64,000 bases of DNA from Purpureocillium takamizusanense. Taxonomy: Eukaryota; Ascomycota; Sordariomycetes; Hypocreales; Ophiocordycipitaceae. Positions 1 through 11,200 of this stretch are shown piece by piece. Made by a program: the position numbers and the translations under genes. Position 1 is the first letter of the stretch; every line of letters begins with the position of its first letter. Where the stretch lies: contig NC_063070.1 in assembly GCF_022605165.1 (NCBI RefSeq), positions 434,001 to 498,000 of the forward strand, given 5' to 3'. A model generated the notes under the pieces. That model did not search any database. It was not told the DNA's origin and worked only from the letters and a program-made list of their open reading frames with translations.

Positions 1-865
1 GTGGGTATGTTGGCTGGTGAAGAGACGGTTCAGAGAAAGTGCACGATAGGCGTTGATAAGGTCGGCGACCATCCCCCGTTAGGGATAGGGGGGCCCAGTC
101 CAGGCGACTTTAAGTGTCGATACGCACGAGGCAGGTACTGACCTGAAGTTAGGTACCTTATTAGTAGTATGGGCCTGCAACCAGGTAGGTACTTAGTAAC
201 TTATCACGTGGTATATATTTAGTAGCTTAATAGGAACGCTCTAACTAAGAATATATAGTACTCGAGAAGTAGCTAGCTAAATTTTAGGTAGTAGCTATAT
301 ATATAATATTAAATATTTAATATTAAGTTAATAATTAAGTAATACTTATATATTTTATTATTTTATATTATATAATATAATTACAAAAAGAGTATTTAAA
401 GGTATATTTATAAATAATATTAAATAATATATTTATTTTATCTTTACTTTTATATTAGAAGTGCTTAAGAAGTATATAGTATCTTTAAGTTATTTTTAAA
501 TTTATTAAAGCTAAATAGAATATTTAATATTTTACTTTTTGCCTCTAGCTTAATAAATCAAGACTTATCCCGGTAATTTTCCCGGCAATTTCCTCTGTGT
601 TAGGTATGGTTCTTAGTGTTAGTCACTAAGGAATAGCTCTCTCGCCTCCTAGTATCTGGGCTATTCCTACTAAATCAGCAAGGCCGGCTGGTCTTAATCA
701 TCACACGTGATCTCGCGACCGTCGCGCGTTCCACGACGCGTCAGGCGTACTTCGTACTCGTGGTCAACAACCTAGCTCTGTCACCTTCGTGACTTGTCAA
801 CCTCCTTCGTTGTCGGCGCTCCCAACACTACAAGACCGACAGCCACTGGCGCCCAACGAGTTGTC
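1..865. other. Intergenic region with AT-rich RIP-like island
   Basis: No coding region is supported here. Roughly 240-560 is a strongly AT-rich stretch made mostly of TA, TAA and TTA words with few CA or TG dinucleotides, resembling the RIP-mutated islands elsewhere in the window. From about 570 the composition returns to normal and forms the probable promoter and 5' leader of RAD54, with a CTTCGTACTCG word near 750. Confidence 0.6.
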
Positions 866-3353
866 ATGGCGCATCAGTAAGTCAACCCGTCCTTTGACAC
901 TGGGCAGACACGTTAGTAACCTCCTCTGTCGTAGACCGGGCTTATCTGCCTCAACGCCGGCCGCTACCGCCAAGGCCGTCCAGGTAGGCAGACGTGTACA
1001 GACGCCCGAATCGATAAGCCGACTTCATCGACCATTTAAATGTCCTGGATCAGCATCTCGGAGTGCTGCAGAGACTCGACCCTCAAGAAAGCGAAAAAGG
1101 GTCGACTACAAGGGCGCCGACTGCGAGGTCGACGCCGACAAGCCATACACCAACGACGACCGATTGGCACTCGCGACGCGTGATGCCAACAGGTTCCCCG
1201 TCTTTCAGCCTAAAGAAAAGGGTTTCGTTTTTCGCAAGGCCTTCTCCGTTCCTTTCAAGGACAAAGAAAAAAGCACCTGGAATCCGAGCCGCCCTCCTCC
1301 GACACTTGGACTTCGACAAGGAGCGGTGTTTGTGCCGAAGCCACTTCACGACCCCAGTGGCGAATTTGCTATTGTCCTTTACGACCCTACCGTTGATGAC
1401 AAGGCCAAGTCAGTGGATACTGGTGGGGAAGACAAACCTACTGCAGTCGCCGTACCCAGCCAGACACTTGATGCACCGCTTGTGCACAAGAGCCTGGCAG
1501 AGATTCTTGGAATCAGGAAGAAGCTGGACAAGGATCACCCACGTGTCCCTGTTGTCCTTGACCCCAAGCTTGCTAAGATACTACGCCCCCATCAAGTGGA
1601 GGGTGTCAAGTTCATGTACCGATGCGTAACGGGCATGATCGAAGAGCAAGCTAATGGGTGCATCATGGCGGATGAGATGGGTTTGGGAAAGACACTTCAG
1701 TGCATTACTCTCATGTGGACTCTGCTCAAGCAATCACCAGATGCGGGCAAGTCGACCATACAAAAGGCCATCGTCGTCTGCCCGGCTAGTTTGGTCAAGA
1801 ATTGGGCCAACGAACTCACAAAATGGCTCGGTGCCAACGCCATTACGCCTTTTGCAATTGATGGCAAGGCCAGCAAAGAAGAACTGACTCGCCAACTTCG
1901 CCAATGGGCGATTGCATCCGGCAGATCTGTCACGCGGCCCGTTATTATCGTCTCTTATGAAACACTGCGATTGAACGTCGAGGAGCTCAAACACACCAAG
2001 ATTGGATTGTTATTTTGTGATGAAGGTCACCGCCTCAAAAACGGCGATAGCAACACTTTTAACGCCCTCAACAGTCTCAATGTGTCACGTCGAGTTATTC
2101 TTACAGGGACACCCATACAGAACGATTTGACGGAATATTTTTCGCTCACAAGCTTTGCGAACCCCAACCTGTTGGGGTCTCGACTCGATTTTCGCAAGCG
2201 CTTTGAGATACCCATCCTGCGAGGTCGCGATGCCGATGCGTCCGAAGCGGATCGTAAAAGGGGCGATGAATGTACCACGGAGCTACTAGGAATCGTCAAC
2301 AAATTCCTCATCCGACGCACCAACGACATACTATCCAAGTACTTGCCGGTCAAGTATGAGCATGTTGTGTTTTGCAACCTCGCCCCTTTTCAGCTTGACC
2401 TGTACAATTACTTCATCACAAGCCCTGATATCCAAGCATTGCTTCGAGGCAAGGGAAGCCAACCGCTCAAAGCAATTAACATCCTCAAGAAACTATGTAA
2501 CCATCCCGATCTGTTGAACCTGACGGAGGATTTGCCTGGATCGGACAGCTGCTTTCCGCCAGGATACGTGCCAAAGGAATCACGCGGCCGTGACCGCGAC
2601 CTCAGACCCGAGCTGTCGGGCAAGATGCAAGTGCTTGATCGGATGCTCAGCCGCATCCGACAGGACACCAACGACAAGATCGTCCTCATCAGCAACTACA
2701 CGTCGACGCTAGACCTTTTCGAACGCATGTGCCGATCCAAGAAATACGGCTGCCTTCGGCTTGACGGCACCATGAATGTGAACAAGCGCCAAAAGCTGGT
2801 TGATCGATTCAATGATCCAGAAGGCGACGAGTTTGTCTTCCTGCTAAGCAGCAAGGCGGGCGGCTGTGGCATCAACCTGATTGGGGCAAATCGGCTCGTC
2901 CTTTTCGACCCGGACTGGAACCCGGCAGCTGACCAGCAGGCTCTCGCTCGGGTCTGGCGTGATGGTCAGAAGAAGGACTGCTTCGTTTACCGCTTCATCG
3001 CCACAGGGACCATTGAAGAGAAAATCTTTCAGCGCCAGTCGCACAAGCAAAGTCTCTCCTCGTGTGTTGTTGACTCCGCTGAGGATGTGGAGCGACATTT
3101 CTCGCTCGACAGCCTTCGTGAGCTGTTTCAGTATCGGCCGGATACGAATAGTGACACACACGACACTTTCAAGTGCAAGCGATGCAAGCCAGACGGCAAA
3201 CAGTACATCAAGGCACCTGCGATGCTTTACGGGGACACGAGCACCTGGAACCACTTTGTCAACGACGGCCTCGGGCCGATTCAAGATCTTTTGCTGCGAC
3301 AAGAGTATGGCCAGACGGAGGTTTCTGCTGTATTCCAGTACGTGTCTCATTGA
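866..3353 (+). CDS. RAD54: DNA repair and recombination ATPase RAD54 (Snf2 family)
   Basis: Rad54 is a double-stranded-DNA translocase that works with Rad51 in strand invasion during homologous recombination in the nucleus (mus-25 in Neurospora). The spliced model is 866..876 joined to 935..3353, giving 809 aa. The 11-nt first exon ATGGCGCATCA is followed by GTAAGT, and the acceptor GTCGTAG restores the long frame; the unspliced frame would have to start at a GTG. Visible motifs are the basic PFKCPGSASRS N-terminus, Walker A DEMGLGKT (about residue 250), the DEGH box (about residue 366), the SKAGGCGINLIGANRL and ARVWRDGQKK helicase C-terminal motifs, and the family-typical C-terminus ending VFQYVSH. 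Family assignment is firm; the first exon is inferred from splice consensus and could be checked with cDNA. Confidence 0.95.
877..934 (+). other. Inferred first intron of RAD54
   Basis: This 58-nt intron begins GTAAGT and ends CGTAG, with a TTAGTAAC branch-like sequence about 20 nt before the acceptor. It separates an 11-nt coding exon from the main exon, and splicing is phase-consistent with the Rad54 frame. Confidence 0.7.
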
Positions 3354-4150
3354 GACACGGAAGCGGGTCGGCAGAGAGTCAGCAGGGAAATCGGCGTACA
3401 GGCCATGGACCTGTTGCTTCCTGAATAAAAGATGCACGCAGGCATGGCAGAATGGAAGCCTTTCCATGCGGTGTCTGGGCGTTGAGATGGATGTGGAGGC
3501 GGCCTACGATCGACACCTAATGACTCCACCACAGAGGACAGGCACTGCCGACATCTACTTTAAGTCATCCATTGTGGCTCGACGGATTGTGTGGCGCTGG
3601 GCTGTGAGATTATCAGTGACGTCGGACACGAGACGCTTTTGGCATTGGACGCCGCGATTAATGGTGAAGGGAGCGGGTGTTGGCGGATGCCCAGGAGAGT
3701 TCAAGTCTAAGTAAAGCCTTGACGACGGCTTGACTGGCGCTGACGAGGACTGATAATGGGTCAACATAGCTGACTGGGAGGCTGAATTCGAACCTTTCTA
3801 TTGGTTCTGCATGACATGTTGTTCTCGGCAGCCACTTGTCAGTTTCCCAGTCACTAGAGGGACAATGTTAGCCTTGCGCCGGCCGAGGTGAGCGCGTTAG
3901 AGCAAACTCAATACCCGGCGTCATTCGCAGACGAATGCTTGGTCGTGTCACTGGCTCAGAGTCGCGTTGGTAACCGCATGACCCCTTGCGCTTCACACGC
4001 ATGTCACCGAGGGTAGCCAGACTGGTCACTTGGTAGACATAAATAAGGAGAGGAGTCGCTTCTGCACGCGTCCGCAACCGACCTTTTGTCTCGTCCCCTT
4101 TCCGCAACCTTTGGTCACAACACCAACGCCAAACAGCATCTTGCCTGACC
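3354..4150. other. Intergenic region, RAD54 3' end and downstream promoter
   Basis: No credible gene. An AATAAA at 3424-3429, 70 nt past the RAD54 stop, is a plausible polyadenylation signal. An open frame at 2881-3714 overlaps RAD54 in another phase and is treated as a shadow. The last 110 nt look like the promoter of the next gene. Confidence 0.6.
4039..4046 (+). promoter_or_regulatory. TATA-like box of small spliced gene
   Basis: ATAAATAA lies 105 nt before the ATG at 4151. A pyrimidine-rich leader and CAACACCAAC-type sequence follow, a common layout for fungal core promoters. This supports the reality of the small gene but is not proof. Confidence 0.4.
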
Positions 4151-4573
4151 ATGGGATTTGGACCCTCGAAGGAGGCGCCTCCAGAAGGCTGCCGCTACAT
4201 GTCACCCAACATCATTGAGGCTCTGATGTGGAGCGGTGCGCCCATAGAATGCGGATGCCGCAAGTCGCAGAATTGTCCACAAGGCGAACCCTCAATGCCG
4301 CCCTTGTGGGAGTTCATGGAATTAGACCTGGACTGGTCAATTTATGCTTCCTGCCTTCCGCTGCCGCCGGTCCCAACGATCGAGGTAAGGGATACGTGGC
4401 TGGAGCCAGGCGACAACTAGTCTACGCAGCTGGGAGGAGAGGAATTTCAGCTACCTCGAAAACACCACGGCGGTGGCCTGAACAGCCAGAACACAGGCAG
4501 CTCCGGACCCAGGAACGATCGGTGGCGGCGCTTCATGGGCCTCACGACTGCATGCAACCGAGGAGCCGGCTAG
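4151..4573 (+). CDS. Small hypothetical protein, one intron
   Basis: I do not recognise this protein. The start is ATG at 4151 in a good context (GACCATGGG) behind a TATA-like box and pyrimidine-rich leader. The first exon, 4151..4384, ends at GAG before GTAAGG. The preferred second exon is 4451..4573 after the acceptor ATTTCAG, giving 118 aa. The in-frame AG at 4429 is an alternative; the AG at 4420 would leave a very short intron. Exon 1 encodes a Cys-containing segment (ECGCRKSQNC) and an acidic/aromatic stretch (WEFMELDLDW). Exon 2 encodes a hydrophilic tail with RNDRWRRFMGLTT. No signal peptide or membrane segment is visible. That all acceptors keep frame and open a 41-codon second exon argues for a real gene; function is unknown. 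Confidence 0.5.
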
Positions 4574-5386
4574 CCGGGGGATGGGAAAGTCTGCAATATT
4601 TCTTCAGCACATTTGCAAGGACTGGGCTTGCGGAACAGGGGACATGTCGAGAATTGCTATCAACTGGAGCAGCGGGCTGATTGAGGGGAAAGGGTCGTCT
4701 CGGGGATCCACGCTCAGAAACCTGAGCCATACAGACGAGCAGACAGACCCTCAACGAGGTGCTCCATTTCTATACGACCATGTCTGAGCGGCTAGGACAT
4801 CAGGGATACGTCGACTGGGCCGGCCCTTTGTTCATTTCTAAGCTTCAGGCAGTACAGCATATGCTCTGGCCGGTAATGTCAGCATGACTTTGACGCGTGA
4901 GTCTAGCTTCAAGTGCCACGCAAATACTATACTATATCACGCCATGGTGATGGGAAGTGGCAGGCATATTCGTGCATTCCTATGGGCACGAAATCAGGCA
5001 GGTCTGTCAATAGGCCGTCGTGCAGATGAGGCTGAGGCTTAATGATAAGATGCCAACTGTACTTATTATAATAGTCTAATTGCTTTTAGACGCGTCATCA
5101 CTTTAATAGTAAAGCAAAGTGATTCTAACATGCACCTTCCGGGGTATGTAGAATCCGCAGCCTCTGTGATGCCCATTGTATGTATAGTCGTACCTACAGC
5201 TCCATGAGTGGAGTCAGCTCCCCATTTTGCTTGCTGTATGGCTCAATACAGGAAAGCCTCTTCCCCACCGCCAAACCCCGGGGCAGCAGGGGCCGAAATT
5301 TTATCTGAGCTCAGTTGAAATGTTCGACAACGACCATTTTTGCAACCGACACCCCAAAAGAGGATCATCTCTCACCCACCGTCGTC
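4574..5386. other. Intergenic region
   Basis: No gene supported. There is a mildly AT-rich patch near 5040-5120. The final 100 nt are the probable leader of the Rsa3-like gene. Short open frames here have no recognisable features. Confidence 0.55.
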
Positions 5387-5638
5387 ATGACTCTACAGCC
5401 CGAACGCAACGAAGCGGCCGTCAAGGCGCAGTTCGCACGATTTTATTTGGAACGAACCACGCAAGAGCTGGCCGAGGACCTCGACAAAGTCAGGAGCGCC
5501 GACGACTTCAAGGCGGACTCGGTCGCGTTCCTGGTGCACGCCCTTCGGCAGGGCGTGGCGCAATTTTCCACTCACGATCAACAAAGGGCCGTTGCCGACC
5601 CATCGAAGCCCGACGCAGACCGAGGCGATAACTCATAA
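5387..5638 (+). CDS. Small Rsa3-domain protein
   Basis: An 83-aa protein starts at ATG 5387 (CGTCATGAC context); an in-frame ATG at 5315 would add 24 residues of unconserved sequence. Residues about 16-62 read as one conserved block containing FYLERTTQELAEDLDKVR, a DDFKADSV segment, then LRQGVAQF. This matches my recollection of the Rsa3 (ribosome assembly protein 3) C-terminal domain, which in yeast belongs to a nucleolar protein of 60S assembly. Here the domain stands almost alone, without a long N-terminal region. It lies tail-to-tail with the Ytp1-like gene. The domain match is from memory; the role in ribosome assembly is inference, and other short helical fungal proteins remain possible. 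Confidence 0.6.
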   Translation: MTLQPERNEAAVKAQFARFYLERTTQELAEDLDKVRSADDFKADSVAFLVHALRQGVAQFSTHDQQRAVADPSKPDADRGDNS

Positions 5639-6149
5639 AGAAGCCTATCTTGGCAGATTGCACCGCGTCCGTCGCATCACTACCAGTCAGCCAGCGCCCG
5701 CCCCATTTGCTGGCATTCACATGCGCGACCCAAGCGCGGCTGTCAGCCTTGATGTGCGCAGAACGGCGCGTAATGTCGATGATCCTGCGCATTGACAGCC
5801 AATGCTGCGAGTCACGCAGTAAGGGGCTCTAAGCCCTGTCCCCAGGGAGCCCCGGCCACCTTGCGAAGGATTCAGCCCATCTTTGACTACCGAGTCGCTG
5901 CTCTGCCCGACTACGCACTTTGGTCCTCCACGACGCCTTGGTCATCCCACAAAAGAACAAAGACCTAGGCAAACCATTTTCATTCAATCGTCAAGGGTAT
6001 CTCAAAGGGAAGAATAGTGAGGGATGCGAACAAAAAAGGAACAAGGGCAAAAAAGCATCGCAGCCCAGCCAAAACAGAGAAACTGGTCCCAAAATCCCAG
6101 CCACCCTGGATCACTAGTTCGGAGGACGGCAGCAGGCCAGAGTGCTTCT
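5639..6149. other. Convergent intergenic region
   Basis: 511 nt between the stops of the Rsa3-like gene (+) and the Ytp1-like gene (-). Both 3' untranslated regions should lie here. Nothing else is recognisable. Confidence 0.55.
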
Positions 6150-8211
6150 TTAAGCATAGGCAAAGCGTGGCACAGTTTGCCGTTCCTTACGGGTAGCCCA
6201 GCCTTTGATGGCGAGAACCACAAGTTCCCACGCCATCAGTATGCCCACGATACCCATCGTCACCGTGTACATGAACATCGCATCGAGGTCATAGTGAATC
6301 ATCCCGTCGACCGTGTCAGAACTCTGCCCTCGCCGTCAGACACCACTCGTTGCAAGGGCCCCGCGCCGCGCGGGGTGGGGGGACGGGCTGCGGATGGTGC
6401 GGACTTACGCTCGCCATGAAGATGATACCGCCTGCAATGAGCCCAAATGATGCCAATAGCTCTGTGGGGGGGCGGGACGGCAGAACTGACTTGGGCGGGC
6501 GGAGATATACGAGAACATAGGTCAGGCCGCGGGCGAAGGAAGCACCGAGGAGGAGATTGCCCCATTGCTTATGAACCATGGTAGAGATCATGGTCGACTG
6601 GTGGTGGGAGCTCATCATAAAGCCCAAAAGCAAGATGACGAGTGCCGGTATCGGATTCAGAGAGAACCCATACGTGGTCGGCGGGATTCGCAGCTGGCGC
6701 TCCTCATCGGGTGACGTTTCAGCCGGCGGAGCGTCGGTCACGGTCGTGTTCAAAAGATCGCGGATGCGTGTCGATTCAACTAGTATCCCGCACTAAGAAA
6801 CACCCGCAATGTCAACACCACAACTCGACGGCTTCACGGATGCAAACGGTTGCAGGACTCACCAATCCGCCTCCGATGAACAAGACAGTAATGGCCATGT
6901 GCTCCAAGTCCTGAGCTGACCACTCGCCACCCCAACCACCAAGATGCTCGAGAAAGATGTTTGTGGAGCCGTAAAACAAAATCAGGGCGCTCTCGACAAA
7001 CTCGGCCGATGGACGCCACTGGCTCCATTGCTGGTGCCGGACAGGTGGTGGTCGCGCATTCCAAGCCCAGCCGAGCTGGCCGAAGCTGCCGGACCACCTG
7101 CCCAAAGTGAAGAGCCCCAGCCAGAAGAAGACTCCCCCCTTGACCCAGTGAGCCAATCCACCGAATACACCGGGCCCTTCCTGTTTGTTTGACATGTCAC
7201 GCAGCCGTCAGTGATGCTCTCACAATGACTGTCACCGCAAAACTTACAAAAAAGCGGCCCAGAGTAACGATGCCGGTAGTGAAGGCGATGAAGCCAAATG
7301 GCAGAATGATGCGGTCGACTATCTGAGAAGCCAAGTCGATGTAGCGCCACGCAGCCGAGGAGATGACTCTTACGGCATGGTTGGCCGCCCAGCTAGAGGC
7401 GCGGGAGGGCGGAGAGATATCGTCGACCAGCTCGTCGTCGTGCTGATACTCCTTGTGCCGAGCGTGCAGTGGAAGATGCTGATCATTGTCGTCGCCGACA
7501 CCATCGAGGGTAGACAGGGAATTGCTGTGCAGCGACTCGGTGTCGGGCTCGGTTCCTTGCCCACTGTCGTTGGACATACGATACTCCTCATCCGACAGGT
7601 CGGCCGGAATGGGCATGAAAGCTGAAGACTCTGGCGACGACGTGCAGGCGCGGCGGCCTCTCACCGGCCCGGCAAAATGGCCCACCATGCCAACAATGAG
7701 TTGTGCCGAGGCGACGGACGTGACGATCCAACCAATCTTGTGGTGGGCATTGTTGGGGTAAAGGTCTGGCGTGTTGGCGTTGTAGATGATTGAAAAGACG
7801 ATGCCGACAGCATTCGTCATCGAGAACAAGACCCGAGAAGCGACTGTATACCGCGACCTGGCGAGAGAGAGCATGACGGCTTCCACGACGAGCGTCAGTC
7901 ACACGAGAAAGGCCGGCGCCCGCGCGCTGCGCTGCTATAGTGCAGACAGAGCTGTACATACCGATGGGAAGCACAAAGACCCATGCAATTACCATGAGAG
8001 CGATGTGAGCGTAAATGACCCCGACATAGTGTGGGTGGGCAAAGTACGTCGGCGGGTAAGACTGAGAGGCGGATTGCTCGTGGCCAGCGGCCTCGCCCGT
8101 GCCCATGTCCATGTTCATATCCACGCCCGTGGCATGCGCCTTGCCGGCCGACAACACGGTGAGCATGGCAAAGGCGCTGGCGCCCGCCCTCAGCAGCGCC
8201 GCGACACTCAT
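6150..8211 (-). CDS. Ytp1-like multi-pass membrane protein
   Basis: The spliced model is complement(6150..6323, 6409..6792, 6863..7180, 7248..7879, 7962..8211), 585 aa, with every junction GT-AG and frame-consistent. The N-terminus MSVAALLRAGASAF to about residue 27 is signal-like. It is followed by a His-containing segment (YFAHPHYVGV) and membrane helices as in the DUF2427 domain. Exon 2 carries a hydrophilic, acidic, Ser-rich insert. The C-terminal half has the GVFGGLAHWVKGGVFF and LFTLGRW blocks of the Ytp1-like C-terminal domain, then MMSSHHQSTM and DAMFMYTVTMGIVG helices. Yeast Ytp1 has unclear function; a transport or redox role is only speculation. Start chosen at the first ATG giving the signal-like N-terminus. 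Confidence 0.85.
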
Positions 8212-11200
8212 GACAAGCCGAGTAGCTTTGCCTGCGCAAGAATGACTGACTGCCCCCAAGACAGCGAGAAGATGGTGCGAATCGATGGCGACAGTGCGCC
8301 TTCTAGAGGAGCCGCCGCGACGAGGAAGCAGGCAACAGGCCCAAGCAGCGAGGCTCAAGAGGCGCAGAGAGGCTGATATCACCTTGATGTCCACGCTCTC
8401 GCCACCAACCCCAACTGGCCGACGTCGTAACAAGCTCCTGCAGCAGTGGCGTTGAATATGCGGACCCTTGATGACAAAAGGCTGCGAACTTGGCGGTTTC
8501 GTGGTCCGCAGCTGCGTCCGTCCGTCCCTGCAAACCAAAGGCTAAATTCACGGGCGCAAGACGCTTGTCTGTCGGCGATGGACAAATATTACGTGGCGCA
8601 GGGAGCCAATGTGGACCAAGATCGGAAAACGCTCGCACGCCCGGGGACGGCAGGCTGAAACTGAAAAAGCGAACAGGTCGTCAAGCGGGCAGCAAGGCGA
8701 AGCAAGGCACGGTACGGCAACGGCTGTTGGAATACGGCGACGAAAGGGTGGTATCAAAATACAAAGGCTCCAGGATTGGTCACCGACATGGCTCCGGGCT
8801 CATTTTATTTCCTCGCCGCCGCTGGAGCGGCAGTGGTCACGGAAGGCCGGGCCTGCCGCAGACGTGGAGCCACTGAGTGAGATGGACGGGGTCGGGGGTA
8901 GGCATGGGGACGAGTTACGCCCGAGGCCACGGGATGAGGGCATCGAGAGCTGATTGACGGCCATGTACAGTACATGGGCGGCTACCGGTTGGCGGCGCAG
9001 ATGGCGGCCAGCGACCAGCGTCGGGGGCGGGCTGTCGGGTGGCCCGCACGTACCTTGACTTTCTGGTAGTGGCGGAGGGGTCGGAGCTGGAGCCGGGGCG
9101 GACGCGGTGAGAGGTGGGAGCTTGAGCTTGCCAGCGGGGGGGGGGGTCACGCTGATGAGCAACCAGCCATTCGGCTTACCCGAGCCAGGAAAAGGGCGAT
9201 CGAAGGACTCCCGAGACTTCCGGAGCACAGATAATGCAACAGGTGCCTGGGCCGGCCACTTCATCCAGGCCAGGCTGACGTTCCCAAGCATGCCCAGTCT
9301 ACTTGAGGGGGGTCGGCAGGCGCGGCCCCCGTCATGGTCGGTCATCGAGGTCCGGGATGGGGGATGCGCGGGTGAGTCAGGCGCAGAAGCGCTTCGCTAG
9401 AACGACGACTTGCCAACGGTTAGTAGGTAGCTAAAGTACCTACGTTTTATTGGTCAAGAACGAGTCCATGAGGTAGGTACAGGTAGTTATAGGCACCGCT
9501 CAAAGTAATGGGTACGCACGGATTGCACGGAAAGTGTCTTAGTTGGAACGAGAAGGTTAGGTAAAGGTACGTACCTGGCTAGTTCTTGCATCAAGCACTT
9601 TGACTTCATGCTGCAGAACCGATCATGCTGCAGAACCGATGATGAGGTGCTGTCGTGCAGCACATTATATACCTTTGCTATAAGTGCTGGCGTCGTTCAC
9701 TACTAACCTTGGTACATTGAGTTAGTACTACTGATATCCCTAGACAAGGTACTACCTTACCTACTGTAGTAGTTGACTAGTATGTTTCTATAAACACCCT
9801 CTCAGGAAGGTATATCCTGTTGATGGCCCGCCACCTCGTGGGAGCGCCTCTGGATGGTAGTCGAGAATTGGGTGGCTTTTCGTGGCAAGGTGGCTGGCAG
9901 GTCCGGGCAGCGATGCCATCCATCTCTGTCTCTCGGTCGCTTGGTACGCGTCACGCCATGCTCCCCAGTGTAGCGCAAACTAGCCAAGAGACAACCCGGA
10001 CATCAGAGCGGCAGTCGGCGCCGCTGCACGTTGCTGCACGGCAATCACGGGTGACGGAGGGAGGGGAGGGTCCTCGGTGGCTGCCGAGGGGCGCTAGTAG
10101 TACGCAGTAAAAAACGATGCAAAGGTGATGCGACACGTAAACCCTGCCTTCGCCTGACAGCCCCGCCTCATCCATGTTGTCAGCGAAAAGGCGGTGATAG
10201 GCCAATTAAGTCCGCGGGCTGGCAATGACAGTCCGCGGTGCTCGGCCGCCTATTGCCGCCTGCTGTTGCAGCATGTTCAGTGCCTAGGTATACTGTACGA
10301 ATAGGTAGTTAGTACCTACTTCGTACTACCAAGGTAAGCGATGGAGCCACACGGCTCCAACAAAGGGTCAACAAGGCACCGACACCACCTCCAGAGCCAT
10401 GTGACTCTGTCGTTGCGGCATACCAGCTCTCCGAGTCTGCGGTATGTATATCTCAAGGCGTTCTTGGCCACCAACTTACTACGTACTAACTAACTAGATT
10501 AGTACCTAAGGTAAGCAGGTAGGTACCCAGATACTAAAGCAGTACTAGTTAGTAGTCGTCAGGTCATGGGGAACCTGGGACTGGTACACAAAGCACAGAG
10601 CAAGGTTGCAGGCCCTCTGTAAGCTACAACTGAAGTGCCTAGGTAGTACTAGGTAACTTACTAACTTAGTACCTACCTCGCAATAGATTACTTTGCACGG
10701 CAGAGCACCTGATTCATGCAGTTGCCTGGGCGGTGGTCCCGATCGAACCTTCACCAGGCCATTCCGCGCTATAGTTACCTACGAGCTTGCTTCCATCATC
10801 CCACGTGTCAAAGTCGGTGAAGGAGTGACTGGCTCTCCTGAGTTCCTACTACTCCTTCCCAACCCTCCAGGACGTGGCGTCCGCTTCTGTCCGGCGCCAA
10901 CGAGCGCCACGTTCACCCCGTTAATTATGTACGTAGTCTGATGGCAGTTCGTCTTGGCCGTTCTCGGACAGAAGCAAAGCGGGCCCGCCAAACAGCCGAT
11001 CCAAACTCCCCGACTTATTATATAATGGAACTTGGGAAAAGGCAACGCATCAACGGATTGATGGGAGAGCAGGAGGGGAAGGAGGTTGGGACTCGGAGGC
11101 ACTGGAAGTGATACAGAGCCCAGCACGCTTGCTGCCGAGCAAATCCTTGCCCACTCGCTTCCCGACGACACAAGAAATGGCCCTACTAAGAGGTAGTGAT

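Noticed and set aside
2844..3714. Open frames on both strands overlapping and extending past the RAD54 3' end
   Set aside because: They overlap a solid coding region in other phases, have Ser/Arg-rich composition and show no domain.
8800..9345. 181-codon minus-strand open frame, Pro-rich
   Set aside because: Composition reflects GC-rich non-coding DNA; no recognisable motif or splice context.
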